Source: Danxiaibacter sp048498555 (lineage in GTDB: Bacteria > Bacteroidota > Bacteroidia > Chitinophagales > Chitinophagaceae). Taken from it: 64,000 nucleotides of DNA. The DNA lies in assembly GCA_048498555.1 (NCBI GenBank), contig JBEHXT010000001.1:248001-312000 (forward strand). Direction: 5' to 3'. Positions 44,526 through 52,779 of the stretch are shown here, one piece after another. The notes under the pieces are model-generated. The model was not told the DNA's origin. It was given only the letters and a program-made list of their open reading frames with translations, and made no database searches. Numbering within the stretch: the first letter of the stretch is position 1; each line of letters starts with the position of its first letter. The position numbers and the translations under genes are program-made.

Positions 44526-46250
44526 ATGCTTCGTTTTTCATCTAAAACAATACTTGGTGGTTGTATAATAATGCTTGTGGTAGCTGCATGTATTTTGTAT
44601 TCCCGCCTCACACCATCATACGGGTATTACCACTCCCCAATAGCTGCCTCCATTGAGCTTGCAGCTAATTTTGGTGAACCAAGGGCTGACCATTTTCATA
44701 TGGGGCTAGATATCCGGACCGGGGGAAAAGAAGATCTCCCCGTATATGCAGTGGCCGACGGATATGTAAGTTGTGTTAAACTGGAACAAACAGGTTTTGG
44801 AAAGTGCCTGCTTATAGCACATAAAAATGGCACCACTTCACTTTATGCTCACCTCAATAAGTTTTATGATCAACTGGAACGAAATGTATTGCAACATCAA
44901 TATGCCGACAAAAACTGGCAACAATCTATTACCTATGATTCCACAATATTTCGTGTTCACAAAGGACAACTGATTGGTTATAGTGGCAATACAGGATCTT
45001 CCGAAGGCCCGCACCTGCATTTTGAGCTGCGCGACACGCGGACCGGAGACGTAATAAATCCGCTTATATCCGCATATCCTGTTAAGGACAATACACCGCC
45101 CGTAGTAAAAGGCTTGTACTGGTATGATAGGGAGAAGAGTATTTATTTAGCAACACCGCACCAGGTAAGCCTGGTTAATGATGTAGACAATTATAAAAGC
45201 ACCAGCACGCTTTTAGTAAACTCATCAGCTATCAGTTTTGGCATCAACGCCATTGACCAGATGTCTAACAAACATTTTAGAATGGGGATTTATGGCGCAA
45301 GTTTATTTTTAGATGACTCTCTTATTTTTTCATTCAGGCTAAACAAACTTTCATACGAAACCACCCGCTATGTGAATGCCTGCATAGACTATGGGAACTG
45401 GCTTAAAGCGCATCAATACATTCAATACTTATCCATTTTACCAGGCAACGGTTTAACAGTTTTTGACCGTAACGCAGGCAACGGAATAATAAGGTTGACC
45501 GATACTTCGACACACCACATTCGCATCCGGGTTCTTGATGCAGCTGGAAACCTTGCAACAGTTTCCCTTGCTGTTAAGTATAATGGTAGAAATCCAACCG
45601 AACAGGCAACAAATGACAAAGGCAATTTACTGGCATTCGGAAAGCCGCAACTGGTTAAAACGCCAGGTTACGCTTACTACTTTCCAGCTGCCGCCTTTTA
45701 CGACAATGTGCCATTTGAAATAAAAGAGGAGAAAAGTAAACAGAAAGATGCGGCATCATTAATTATTAAACCGGTTTATCCAAATATTCCGGTGCATACC
45801 AATTATACCGTTCAGGTAAAAACTATCTTACCAGAGCACTCCTTACTGCGCGGAAGAACGATCATGCGCCTTACAAACAGCAACATGACCCAGGTTATTA
45901 AAGGCTCCTGGCAAGGGAACTACATGAAAGCTTCTTTTAATGAATTGGGAAATATTGAATTGCTGGTTGATAACGTACCTCCGGAAATAATGACGCAAGG
46001 CTGGAAGAACAACGCGACACTAACTGATAAGGATGCACAATTTCAGTTGCTGGCCAAAGATAATCTTGGCCTTGTTGACAATACCGTTGCCTTACTTGAT
46101 GGCAAATGGATATTGTTATACAGAAAAGAAAATCTATTTACTTACCATTTTGACAATCGCCTGCAAACCGGTAAACACCGGTTAGAAGTAACTGTAAGAG
46201 ATATTGCGGGTAATATGACAAGCAGGGAACTTTTCTTTACAAAAGAATAG
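44526..46250 (+). CDS. Lipoprotein-like M23 peptidase
   Basis: 574 residues from ATG 44526. An earlier start at 44370 would put 52 unrelated residues in front. The N-terminus has a membrane segment and a candidate lipobox (VVAACIL). The M23 domain (about 35-190) has HFHMGLDI and HLHFEL (the two zinc-ligand motifs near residues 57 and 161). The rest of the protein is strand-rich beta-sandwich (about 200-570), uncommon in length for this family. A lysostaphin-type endopeptidase for cell-wall crosslinks; a scaffold or activator role is possible where zinc ligands are incomplete. Confidence 0.88.
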   Translation: MLRFSSKTILGGCIIMLVVAACILYSRLTPSYGYYHSPIAASIELAANFGEPRADHFHMGLDIRTGGKEDLPVYAVADGYVSCVKLEQTGFGKCLLIAHKNGTTSLYAHLNKFYDQLERNVLQHQYADKNWQQSITYDSTIFRVHKGQLIGYSGNTGSSEGPHLHFELRDTRTGDVINPLISAYPVKDNTPPVVKGLYWYDREKSIYLATPHQVSLVNDVDNYKSTSTLLVNSSAISFGINAIDQMSNKHFRMGIYGASLFLDDSLIFSFRLNKLSYETTRYVNACIDYGNWLKAHQYIQYLSILPGNGLTVFDRNAGNGIIRLTDTSTHHIRIRVLDAAGNLATVSLAVKYNGRNPTEQATNDKGNLLAFGKPQLVKTPGYAYYFPAAAFYDNVPFEIKEEKSKQKDAASLIIKPVYPNIPVHTNYTVQVKTILPEHSLLRGRTIMRLTNSNMTQVIKGSWQGNYMKASFNELGNIELLVDNVPPEIMTQGWKNNATLTDKDAQFQLLAKDNLGLVDNTVALLDGKWILLYRKENLFTYHFDNRLQTGKHRLEVTVRDIAGNMTSRELFFTKE

Positions 46251-46380
46251 TACGCCGGTGAAAATATGTTCAGTAAAAAGTGAGCCGTTTTAAAATGATC
46301 TTAAGACTCACTTGACTGATCATCCATAAAAAATTATCTGGTATTTTTATTTAGCTCAACCTTGCAAAAGCCATTTGAAT

Positions 46381-48828
46381 ATGCTCAAAAATTATTTTAA
46401 AACAGCATTCAGGAGTTTGATCCGCAACAGGAACTACACGATTATCAACATCGCCGGCCTGGCTGTCGGTATCGCTGTTTGCATGATGATCTTTATCATT
46501 ATACAATACCAAACAAGCTTCGATAATTTTCATGCTAAGAAAGAGCGCACCTATCGTGTGTTAACTGAGTACCATCATGCAGATGCAGCAAATATTACCT
46601 ATGGGAAGGATGTTCCTTTTCCACTGCCACCAGGATTGAAAACTGCTTTTCCGGAAATAGAGGAAGTGGCCCCAATTTTTGCAAGCCAAAATGATGTGTT
46701 TTTGATACCTGATAATAGTGGATCAACGACAAAAACATTTAAAGAGCAAAGAGGTGTATTTTTTACCGGGCCTTCATTCTTTAACATGTTTGATTTTCCT
46801 CTGCTTGCCGGTTCGTATCAATCATTAAAGGATCCGAACAACGTATTGCTTACAAAAGAGATTGCAGAAAAATATTTCGGCGACTGGAAAACAGCAATGG
46901 GCAAAACCATCAACCTGGAAGCTGGCGGCTATCTATTCGAACATGGCACTGAAGTATTGAAAGTCTCCGGTATTCTAGCCTCCATACCTGCAAACACAGA
47001 CTTTCAGCTTAAGGTTGTTGTGGCTTACGGAACAGGTTTTACCGGAAGTATTATGGCGAAAAATACCGATTGGGAGGACAGGACAAATACTGATTTTGGT
47101 TGCTATATTATGTTACCAAAGAATACTTCTTCCCAAAACTTCAACCAACAGCTAAGAGCCTATTCTAGAAAAGTTCAATCGTCTGAAAACAAGGATAGCC
47201 ATATTATTCAACCCTTAAGTGCGGTGCATTATGACACGCAAACAGGTAACTACAGCAACAAAACAATCAGCAGGGAATTACTTAATGTACTGTGGTTGAT
47301 TGCAGCGTTTATTCTTTTAATTGCCTGCGTAAACTTTATCAACCTTTCCACCGCGCAAGCCGTTAACCGAGCTAAAGAAGTTGGTGTACGAAAAGTTTTG
47401 GGGAGCAATAAATCTCAATTACAAATTCAATTTATTATTGAAACTTTTTTGATCGTTACAGTTGCTGTAATGCTTGCAACAGTTATTGCAATTCTTGCAT
47501 TGCCTTCTGTGAATCACCTCCTGGAACTGTCGCTTTCATTCAGCATATTCATCCATCCTTCAGTTATTTTATTTCTTTTAACCGTAACAGTTGTTGTAAC
47601 TGTACTTGCCGGTTTTTATCCTTCTATAGTCTTGTCACGCTTCAACCCCATCAATGCTTTAAAGAGTAAAATAGCAGCAAATACTGGTAAGGGTATTTCA
47701 TTAAGAAGAGGACTGGTAATGTTTCAATTTATTATTGCACAGGCGCTGATCATCGGAACGCTCATTATTGTAAAACAAATGGATTATTTCATGGACCAGC
47801 CACTGGGTTTCGATAAAGACGCCATTATCAATGTCCCTTTCCGTGTAGATAGCCTTCGTATTAGCAGACTGGATTATTTAAAGCAACAGTTATTGTCAGT
47901 AAACGGCTTACAGGAAGTGAGCTTTAGCTCCAACACGCCGGTTGAAGATGGCAATGATACGTGGAGCACATTCAAATTTGATCATGCAATTAAAGAAGCA
48001 GACTTTAAAGCTATTACCAAATTTGCCGACGACGGATATGTGCCAACGTATAAATTGCAACTGGCAGCAGGAAGAAATTTGCAACCTTCCAGTATGACAA
48101 GAGAATTTTTGGTGAATGAATCGCTGGTTAAAAGTTTAGGGCTTAAAAAACCGGAAGATATATTGAACAAAGAAGTAAGCATATGGGGCGACAGGATAAA
48201 ATGCCCTGTTGTTGGCGTGGTAAAAGATTTTAATGACCGCTCCTTCCGCCAGGATCTTGCACCATTGCTTATTACTACCAACGTAACCATGTACAGCCAG
48301 GCAGGAATAAAACTTGAAACGAAAAACATGTCGTCCACACTGCAATCTGTCAAAAACATATTCGAACAAACATTTCCCAATTTTGCGTATGAGTATAGGT
48401 TTCTTGACGATAAAATTGAAAGTTTTTATAAACAGGAAAACCAGCTGGCACAGTTGTATAAAATCTTTGCGTCAATCGCTATATTCCTTAGCTGTCTTGG
48501 ATTGTATGGCTTAGCCTCATTTATGGCAGTACAGCGGATAAAAGAGGTTGGCATTCGCAAAGTATTGGGCGCTACTGCCGGCAATATCGTTTATTTGTTT
48601 TCAAAAGAATTTATCATACTCATTGCGTTGGCCTTTGCGATTGCTACGCCCATTACATGGTATTACATGCACCAATGGTTGCAGGATTACGCATTTCGCA
48701 TTAACATTAGTTGGTGGGTATTTGTCGCTGGCGGGCTTGCTGCAATTATTATTGCACTTGCAACGATCAGTTTCCAGGCAATAAAAGCGGCGGTAGCAAA
48801 CCCGGTAAAGAGTTTAAGAACAGAGTAA
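46381..48828 (+). CDS. ABC transporter permease of the FtsX/MacB type
   Basis: 815 residues from ATG 46381. N-terminal membrane helix (about 19-42), a MacB-like periplasmic core (about 45-275), then an FtsX domain with three helices (about 300-430), a second periplasmic part (about 470-650) and a second FtsX domain (about 690-815). AQAVNRAKEVGVRKVLGSNKSQL and MAVQRIKEVGIRKVLGATAG are the twin coupling segments. No ATPase gene is adjacent; in Bacteroidota such large duplicated permeases often sit away from it. They usually export peptides or lipoproteins or remodel the envelope. Confidence 0.92.
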   Translation: MLKNYFKTAFRSLIRNRNYTIINIAGLAVGIAVCMMIFIIIQYQTSFDNFHAKKERTYRVLTEYHHADAANITYGKDVPFPLPPGLKTAFPEIEEVAPIFASQNDVFLIPDNSGSTTKTFKEQRGVFFTGPSFFNMFDFPLLAGSYQSLKDPNNVLLTKEIAEKYFGDWKTAMGKTINLEAGGYLFEHGTEVLKVSGILASIPANTDFQLKVVVAYGTGFTGSIMAKNTDWEDRTNTDFGCYIMLPKNTSSQNFNQQLRAYSRKVQSSENKDSHIIQPLSAVHYDTQTGNYSNKTISRELLNVLWLIAAFILLIACVNFINLSTAQAVNRAKEVGVRKVLGSNKSQLQIQFIIETFLIVTVAVMLATVIAILALPSVNHLLELSLSFSIFIHPSVILFLLTVTVVVTVLAGFYPSIVLSRFNPINALKSKIAANTGKGISLRRGLVMFQFIIAQALIIGTLIIVKQMDYFMDQPLGFDKDAIINVPFRVDSLRISRLDYLKQQLLSVNGLQEVSFSSNTPVEDGNDTWSTFKFDHAIKEADFKAITKFADDGYVPTYKLQLAAGRNLQPSSMTREFLVNESLVKSLGLKKPEDILNKEVSIWGDRIKCPVVGVVKDFNDRSFRQDLAPLLITTNVTMYSQAGIKLETKNMSSTLQSVKNIFEQTFPNFAYEYRFLDDKIESFYKQENQLAQLYKIFASIAIFLSCLGLYGLASFMAVQRIKEVGIRKVLGATAGNIVYLFSKEFIILIALAFAIATPITWYYMHQWLQDYAFRINISWWVFVAGGLAAIIIALATISFQAIKAAVANPVKSLRTE

Positions 48829-48834
48829 TGAGTT

Positions 48835-49293
48835 TTATTTAGCTTCAGCGCATCCGGTTTTCTTCCTGGTGTCGATAATATACTGGATCTTCCACTGTCC
48901 GTTTATATTAACCACCTGGAATGAATTGGTGCCGCAATGGCTGAATTGCCCTTTGTAAACGAAGTTGTAGGGCGTCCATGCGATGGCCAATGATCCGTCA
49001 GATTTTACAGTTTCGAAAGTAATGCGCTCATCCGCATCGCCTTTGGAAAGTTTGCTCACAAAAGCAACAAAATCTTTAATTGATTCGGTTCTAACAGATG
49101 TCTGGCCGTTCTTATTTACTATAGTTTGCAGAACTGCGCTATCGGCAAAGCAAGCCTGCATGCCGGCAGCATCTGCATCTTTCATCGCCGCAAAAAATTT
49201 ATTGATAACAGCCTTTACAGAATCTTCCTGGCTTTGTGCGTGAAGTTGAGCACTTATCATTAAAAGCATTACTGAGGCAAACAACGTTTTCAT
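48835..49293 (-). CDS. Exported NTF2/SnoaL-like protein
   Basis: 152 residues with a signal peptide (ending AQLHAQ). The fold is cystatin-like: VKAVINKFFAAMKDADAAGM, then strand pairs ending VVNINGQWKIQYIID. Such proteins are mostly of unknown function; steroid isomerase, polyketide cyclase and storage roles all occur. Ends with SKLSK and CAEAK. Confidence 0.8.
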   Translation of the reverse strand: MKTLFASVMLLMISAQLHAQSQEDSVKAVINKFFAAMKDADAAGMQACFADSAVLQTIVNKNGQTSVRTESIKDFVAFVSKLSKGDADERITFETVKSDGSLAIAWTPYNFVYKGQFSHCGTNSFQVVNINGQWKIQYIIDTRKKTGCAEAK

Positions 49294-49312
49294 AAACAGT
49301 TTTTAAAAAGTA

Positions 49313-49339
49313 AAACGTGACAATGTTAGTGTCACGTTT
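49313..49339 (-). terminator. Hairpin between arginine decarboxylase and NTF2-like gene
   Basis: AAACGTGACA (49313-49322) and TGTCACGTTT (49330-49339), 10-bp perfect stem with a 7-base loop. Read leftward it is followed by TACTTTTTAAA. Likely the terminator of the leftward arginine decarboxylase; it also lies just upstream of the NTF2-like gene, so a dual role is possible. Confidence 0.55.
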
Positions 49340-49367
49340 CAATAATATGGTTTAAAAAAAAGTCAAC

Positions 49368-49466
49368 ATTCAAAAGTAAAAATTCAAAACTTTACATTTT
49401 GCTGCTTTACCTGATTCCAGGATCTAAGCAAGCTTTTTTTGAATTTTTACTTTTTACTTTTGAATT
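49368..49466. repeat. Inverted repeat pair downstream of arginine decarboxylase
   Basis: Left arm 49368-49389 (ATTCAAAAGTAAAAATTC with AAAA), right arm 49433-49466. Read inverted, the right arm has the same sequence with a 7-base duplication of GTAAAAA inside. The pair forms a long AT-rich stem-loop of about 100 bases between the speA-like stop and the hairpin at 49313. Confidence 0.6.
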
Positions 49467-49471
49467 CTATT

Positions 49472-50941
49472 TTACAGATAGCCTAAGATTTTCAGCATGC
49501 TTTGCGCAGATTGCTCTTTCGCATATACCCAATCAACCAGTTTGCCGTTCTTATCTTTTTCTACAATGATATGCTTAGGCGAAGGAATAAGACAGTGTTT
49601 AATACCGCCATAGCCACTGATTTGATCCTGGTACGCCCCGGTATGGAAGAACCCAACATACAATGGCTCTTCATTTTCCTTTATTTTCTCCTGCTCCTTT
49701 TCCTTCTGTAAAGGAGTCCTCGCCTCGCCTACGGTGTGATTAGACGAAAGCTTGGGCAGGAACACTTCGTTGATATGCTCTTCAGAATCGTAATAATCGT
49801 GACTGTCACAGGTAAGTCCACCCAAGACGACTCGCTGGTATTCATTTTCCCATTTATTAACGGGCATCATCAGGAATTTCTCACCAATACCCCAGGTATC
49901 AGGCAAAGTCGTAATGAAAGAAGAATCGATCATATACCAGATTTCGCGGTCATTCTGCATTTTCTGGCCGATCACACTATAAATATGTGCCATGCTTTCA
50001 CCTACAGTATAACTTCCGAATTCTGTATAGATATTAGGCATCGGCACTTTTGCCTTTTTGCACGCGTTCTTTATGTTGCCAACAATCTCATTGATCATGA
50101 ACTGATAATCGTATTCAAAACCAAGAGAGTGCTTAATTGGGAAACCGCCGCCTATATTGATCGAATCCAGTTCAGGGCAGATCTTCTTTAACTGGCAGTA
50201 CAGGTTGATGATCTTATTTAATTCACTCCAATAATAGATATCATCTTTGATGCCTTTATTGAGGAAGATGTGAAGCATTTTGAGTTGGAACTTGTCCTCG
50301 TAACCTTCAATATTATCAACATAAAACTCCAATATATCTTTCGCTCTTATACCCAGCCTTGAAGTATAGAAGGGAAAGTTAGGCTCTTCTTCCGCGGCAA
50401 CGCGGATCCCGAGTTTAAAGGGCTGCTTAACGCTTCGCTTGTACAGCTGCAATTCTTCCTTGTTATCAAGGATTGGAATTACATTCTTGAATCCTGTATT
50501 GATTAGTTTCGCGATTCTGGATGTGTAAGCTTTTTGCTTATAGCCGTTACAAATAATGAACGTGTCCTTTGTAATTTTTCTTCTCTGGTATAACCTGTTG
50601 ATGATCTCAATATCGTAGGCATAAGAAGTCTCCAGGTGAATTTCATGCTTAAGCGCCTCTTCAACCACAAAAGAAAAGTGGGAACTCTTGGTACAGTAAC
50701 AATAAAAATATTTACCCTCGTACTTGTGCTTTTTGAAGGCCGCATCAAACATCTTCTTAGCCTTATTTATCTGCATGCCAATTTTGGGCAGATAAGTAAG
50801 CTTCATTGGTGTGCCATACTTTTTAATGAGGGCCTGTAAATCAAGACCGTTGAACTCCAGGTAGCCATTGTCATTAACATCAAAACCTTCCTGTGGGAAG
50901 TGGAATGTCTGCTTAACCAGTCCGGTGTAGGTATTGTTCAT
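49472..50941 (-). CDS. speA: Arginine decarboxylase, fold type III
   Basis: 489 residues of a pyridoxal-phosphate-dependent alanine-racemase-fold decarboxylase. Seen: the cofactor lysine region KYFYCYCTKSSHFSFV near residue 85, the glycine-rich phosphate loop LDSINIGGGFPIKHS, and a C-terminal beta domain with CDSHDYY (substrate-side Cys-Asp) and PLYVGFFHTGAYQDQISG. The product is agmatine, used for polyamines. Residues about 402-424 form a charged stretch (GEARTPLQKEKEQEK, then IKENEE) that interrupts the usual sequence before PLYVGFF and looks like an insertion. Confidence 0.88.
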   Translation of the reverse strand: MNNTYTGLVKQTFHFPQEGFDVNDNGYLEFNGLDLQALIKKYGTPMKLTYLPKIGMQINKAKKMFDAAFKKHKYEGKYFYCYCTKSSHFSFVVEEALKHEIHLETSYAYDIEIINRLYQRRKITKDTFIICNGYKQKAYTSRIAKLINTGFKNVIPILDNKEELQLYKRSVKQPFKLGIRVAAEEEPNFPFYTSRLGIRAKDILEFYVDNIEGYEDKFQLKMLHIFLNKGIKDDIYYWSELNKIINLYCQLKKICPELDSINIGGGFPIKHSLGFEYDYQFMINEIVGNIKNACKKAKVPMPNIYTEFGSYTVGESMAHIYSVIGQKMQNDREIWYMIDSSFITTLPDTWGIGEKFLMMPVNKWENEYQRVVLGGLTCDSHDYYDSEEHINEVFLPKLSSNHTVGEARTPLQKEKEQEKIKENEEPLYVGFFHTGAYQDQISGYGGIKHCLIPSPKHIIVEKDKNGKLVDWVYAKEQSAQSMLKILGYL

Positions 50942-50986
50942 CCTTTGCGGGTGAATTATTAGCTGTGAACAAGAATTTTAGCGTAG

Positions 50987-50994
50987 CAAAAGTA
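50987..50994 (-). promoter_or_regulatory. Candidate -7 box for arginine decarboxylase
   Basis: Read leftward, TACTTTTG fits TAnnTTTG, 46 bases before the ATG at 50941. No TTTG at -33, so partial support. Confidence 0.3.
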
Positions 50995-51031
50995 AATGAT
51001 TGGAAAATAAATGCGGGAAAAAAAATCAATA

Positions 51032-51316
51032 GGTATCAGCCGTGAGGTATCAGGTATCAGGTTGGCGATGCTTTGTCTTATATATTTTCACAATTGTTTA
51101 GAGATTCGATAATCAGGTTGGTATAGGTAGCGATGTTGGCGTAAGCGCTGGTTAATACCTGCAAATTAAATAATCAAGCTGGTGAGAAATATGCTGGAAA
51201 GGCCTGGTTTAACAGCCATCATCCAAGTGCACGGCAGAATTTTAAGCACGCAAAAACTAATTTTGGCCTTAGAATTTCAACACCTGAAACCTGAAACCTT
51301 ACGCCTTGTACCTCAC
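51032..51316. repeat. MITE-like element bounded by GTGAGGTATCAGG-type arms
   Basis: Left array (51032-51065) reads GTGAGGTATCAGGTATCAGG. Right array (51278-51316) is the opposite orientation: CACCTGAAACCTGAAACC, then TTACGCC, ending TACCTCAC. The outermost ends GTGAGGTA and TACCTCAC are inverted copies about 275 bases apart. No transposase is seen. Confidence 0.6.
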
Positions 51317-51322
51317 AAAAAA

Positions 51323-51349
51323 ACCGCCATGCCTTATCAGCACAGCGGT
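51323..51349 (-). terminator. Terminator after rplT
   Basis: Read leftward: ACCGCTGTGC, 7-base loop, GCATGGCGGT, then TTTTTTTGTGAGG. Ten-base stem with two wobble pairs and a 7-T tail, 23 bases after the stop. Confidence 0.85.
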
Positions 51350-51371
51350 CTTTAACTATATTGAAGTATGA

Positions 51372-51716
51372 TTACTTAACTGAAGTAACAAGCGCTTTGA
51401 AGCTTGCAGGTTCGTTCATAGCCATGTCAGCTAAAACTTTACGGTTAAGTTCGATACCTTTTTTGTTCAATTTGTCGATAAATTCACTGTAAGTGATACC
51501 TTCTTCTCTTACAGCAGCGTTGATACGCGCGATCCACAACTGGCGGTATTCGCGTTTTTTCAATTTGCGGCCTACATAGCTGTAAGTCTGACCTTTTTCA
51601 ACAATATTTTTGGCAACGGTATAAACGTTTTTACGTTTACCGTAAAAGCCTTTGGCTTGCTTAAGAATTCTTTTTCTTCTTGCCCTTGATGCTACAGCAT
51701 TTACTGAACGTGGCAT
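51372..51716 (-). CDS. rplT: 50S ribosomal protein L20
   Basis: 114 residues, family length. PRSVNAVASRARRKRILKQAKGFYGKRKN at the N-terminus and the C-terminal domain with IARINAAVREEGITYSEFI match L20, an early-assembly protein of the large subunit that in other bacteria autoregulates the rpmI-rplT mRNA. Preceded by rpmI with a 79-base gap. Confidence 0.98.
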   Translation of the reverse strand: MPRSVNAVASRARRKRILKQAKGFYGKRKNVYTVAKNIVEKGQTYSYVGRKLKKREYRQLWIARINAAVREEGITYSEFIDKLNKKGIELNRKVLADMAMNEPASFKALVTSVK

Positions 51717-51795
51717 ATCTGATTATTTTGCGTCAGTGGTGATTAACCAGCTAACAGGATTTTTAAAATGATTTTTACCGGATAAACGGCTTAGA

Positions 51796-51993
51796 TTACT
51801 TCAAACGTAATAAACGCATAACGAAGTCTTTGTTTGCAGGTACAACAAGACCATCTTTTCTTAAAGATCTTTTGCGTTTTTTAGATTTCTTAGTTAAGAT
51901 GTGACGTTTGAAAGATTTCTGGTAGGTGATTTCTCCTGTTGCTGTCACCTTAAAGCGCTTCTTCGCGCTAGAGTTTGTTTTAACTTTAGGCAT
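51796..51993 (-). CDS. rpmI: 50S ribosomal protein L35
   Basis: 65 residues; PKVKTNSSAKKRFKVTATGE and HILTKKSKKRKRSLRKDG match L35. It heads the rpmI-rplT operon. The common upstream partners infC and thrS are not here: the next gene is an MmcQ/YjbR protein transcribed from its own start. Confidence 0.97.
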   Translation of the reverse strand: MPKVKTNSSAKKRFKVTATGEITYQKSFKRHILTKKSKKRKRSLRKDGLVVPANKDFVMRLLRLK

Positions 51994-52027
51994 TATAATC
52001 CTTGTTAAGAATTACTCCCTGCTGGCG

Positions 52028-52043
52028 TTCCACTCATGTGGAA
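52028..52043 (-). promoter_or_regulatory. Hairpin in the predicted rpmI leader
   Basis: TTCCAC-N4-GTGGAA, 36-50 bases before the rpmI ATG. It lies inside the leader that would start after TACCTTTG at 52073-52080. It might be a ribosomal-protein autoregulatory element, but I recognise no known L20 leader. Confidence 0.35.
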
Positions 52044-52072
52044 ACTTGTTGAGCCTTACGGGAAATGAGGCG

Positions 52073-52080
52073 CAAAGGTA
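52073..52080 (-). promoter_or_regulatory. Candidate -7 box for rpmI-rplT
   Basis: Read leftward TACCTTTG fits TAnnTTTG. Predicted leader of about 70 bases. No -33 TTTG at the right spacing. Confidence 0.4.
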
Positions 52081-52177
52081 ATGATTCAATGGCAATAACC
52101 GCAGTTTTGAAGGAAGAAATTTGCTAAAAAAGCTGAAAATCACCGCTCTTCTGCATTTTTGAGAACGCTAGATTCTT

Positions 52178-52531
52178 TTATAAATCGCTCAGCCCCAGCT
52201 CTTTTTGCAACTTTTTAGTAAGCTTCGCGGCAATAAGCTTGTATGAATTATGGATATAAAACTTCCATTCATCGGCTTTTAACGCACCAGGTTTTTCTAC
52301 CAACACCCATTGTTTTTTGGCTAGATAGGGCGCTTGCACAATATTATTGCGTTCGGTCAACTCGAAAAAAGTCTCTTCTTCAACTTTCAGGCTCGCTGAC
52401 GCCGGGTCTTCGCCTGACATTATACAAAACACTTTTCCTCCAATCTTAAATACCAGGTGGTCTCCCCACTGTACTGATTCAGTTGCATGTGGCAGGCTAA
52501 TGCAATAAGAACGAAGTGCTTCGAGTTTCAT
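52178..52531 (-). CDS. MmcQ/YjbR-family protein
   Basis: 117 residues. LRSYCISLPHATESVQWGDHLVFKIGGKVFCIM and the end FYIHNSYKLIAAKLTKKLQ match the MmcQ/YjbR fold, a small CyaY-like domain sometimes described as DNA-binding. The exact role is unknown. Its start codon falls inside a repeat array (52531-52561). Confidence 0.85.
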   Translation of the reverse strand: MKLEALRSYCISLPHATESVQWGDHLVFKIGGKVFCIMSGEDPASASLKVEEETFFELTERNNIVQAPYLAKKQWVLVEKPGALKADEWKFYIHNSYKLIAAKLTKKLQKELGLSDL

Positions 52532-52779
52532 GAATGTGAATAGTCAATGGTGAATAGTGAAAAATACTGTCGGGCCGATTGAAGGCTAAGATACAAATTG
52601 ATCGCTGATTTGAGGATCGTCGATTTGAGGATCGCTGATGGCTGATTTAATGATGTCTGATTTATTGATCGCTAATGTCTAATATAAGCATTGTGTTCTC
52701 GCATATTCCTATGTTTCTCCATTCGCACATTTCCACATCCGCACATTTCCACATCCGCACATTCACTCATTCACCTATT
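52531..52779. repeat. Region of simple and word-like repeats
   Basis: 52531-52561: TGAATAGTCAATGG-type words, with the same family inverted at 33078 and 59817. 52600-52680: repeated GATCGCTGATTTGAGG words. 52724-52755: two tandem 16-base copies of CGCACATTTCCACATC followed by a partial third. No coding evidence. Confidence 0.6.

Larger units (their letters stand above)
50942..51371. other. 430-base gap between arginine decarboxylase and rplT
   Basis: Holds the candidate -7 box of the decarboxylase (50987-50994), two GTGAGG-type repeat arrays in opposite orientation (51032-51065 and 51278-51316) and the rplT terminator (51323-51349). The 212 bases between the repeats contain no frame I can support and may be the interior of a single element. 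Confidence 0.5.

Noticed and set aside
52724..52755. CRISPR-like short tandem repeat
   Set aside because: The repeats are contiguous 16-mers without spacers and no cas genes are nearby.
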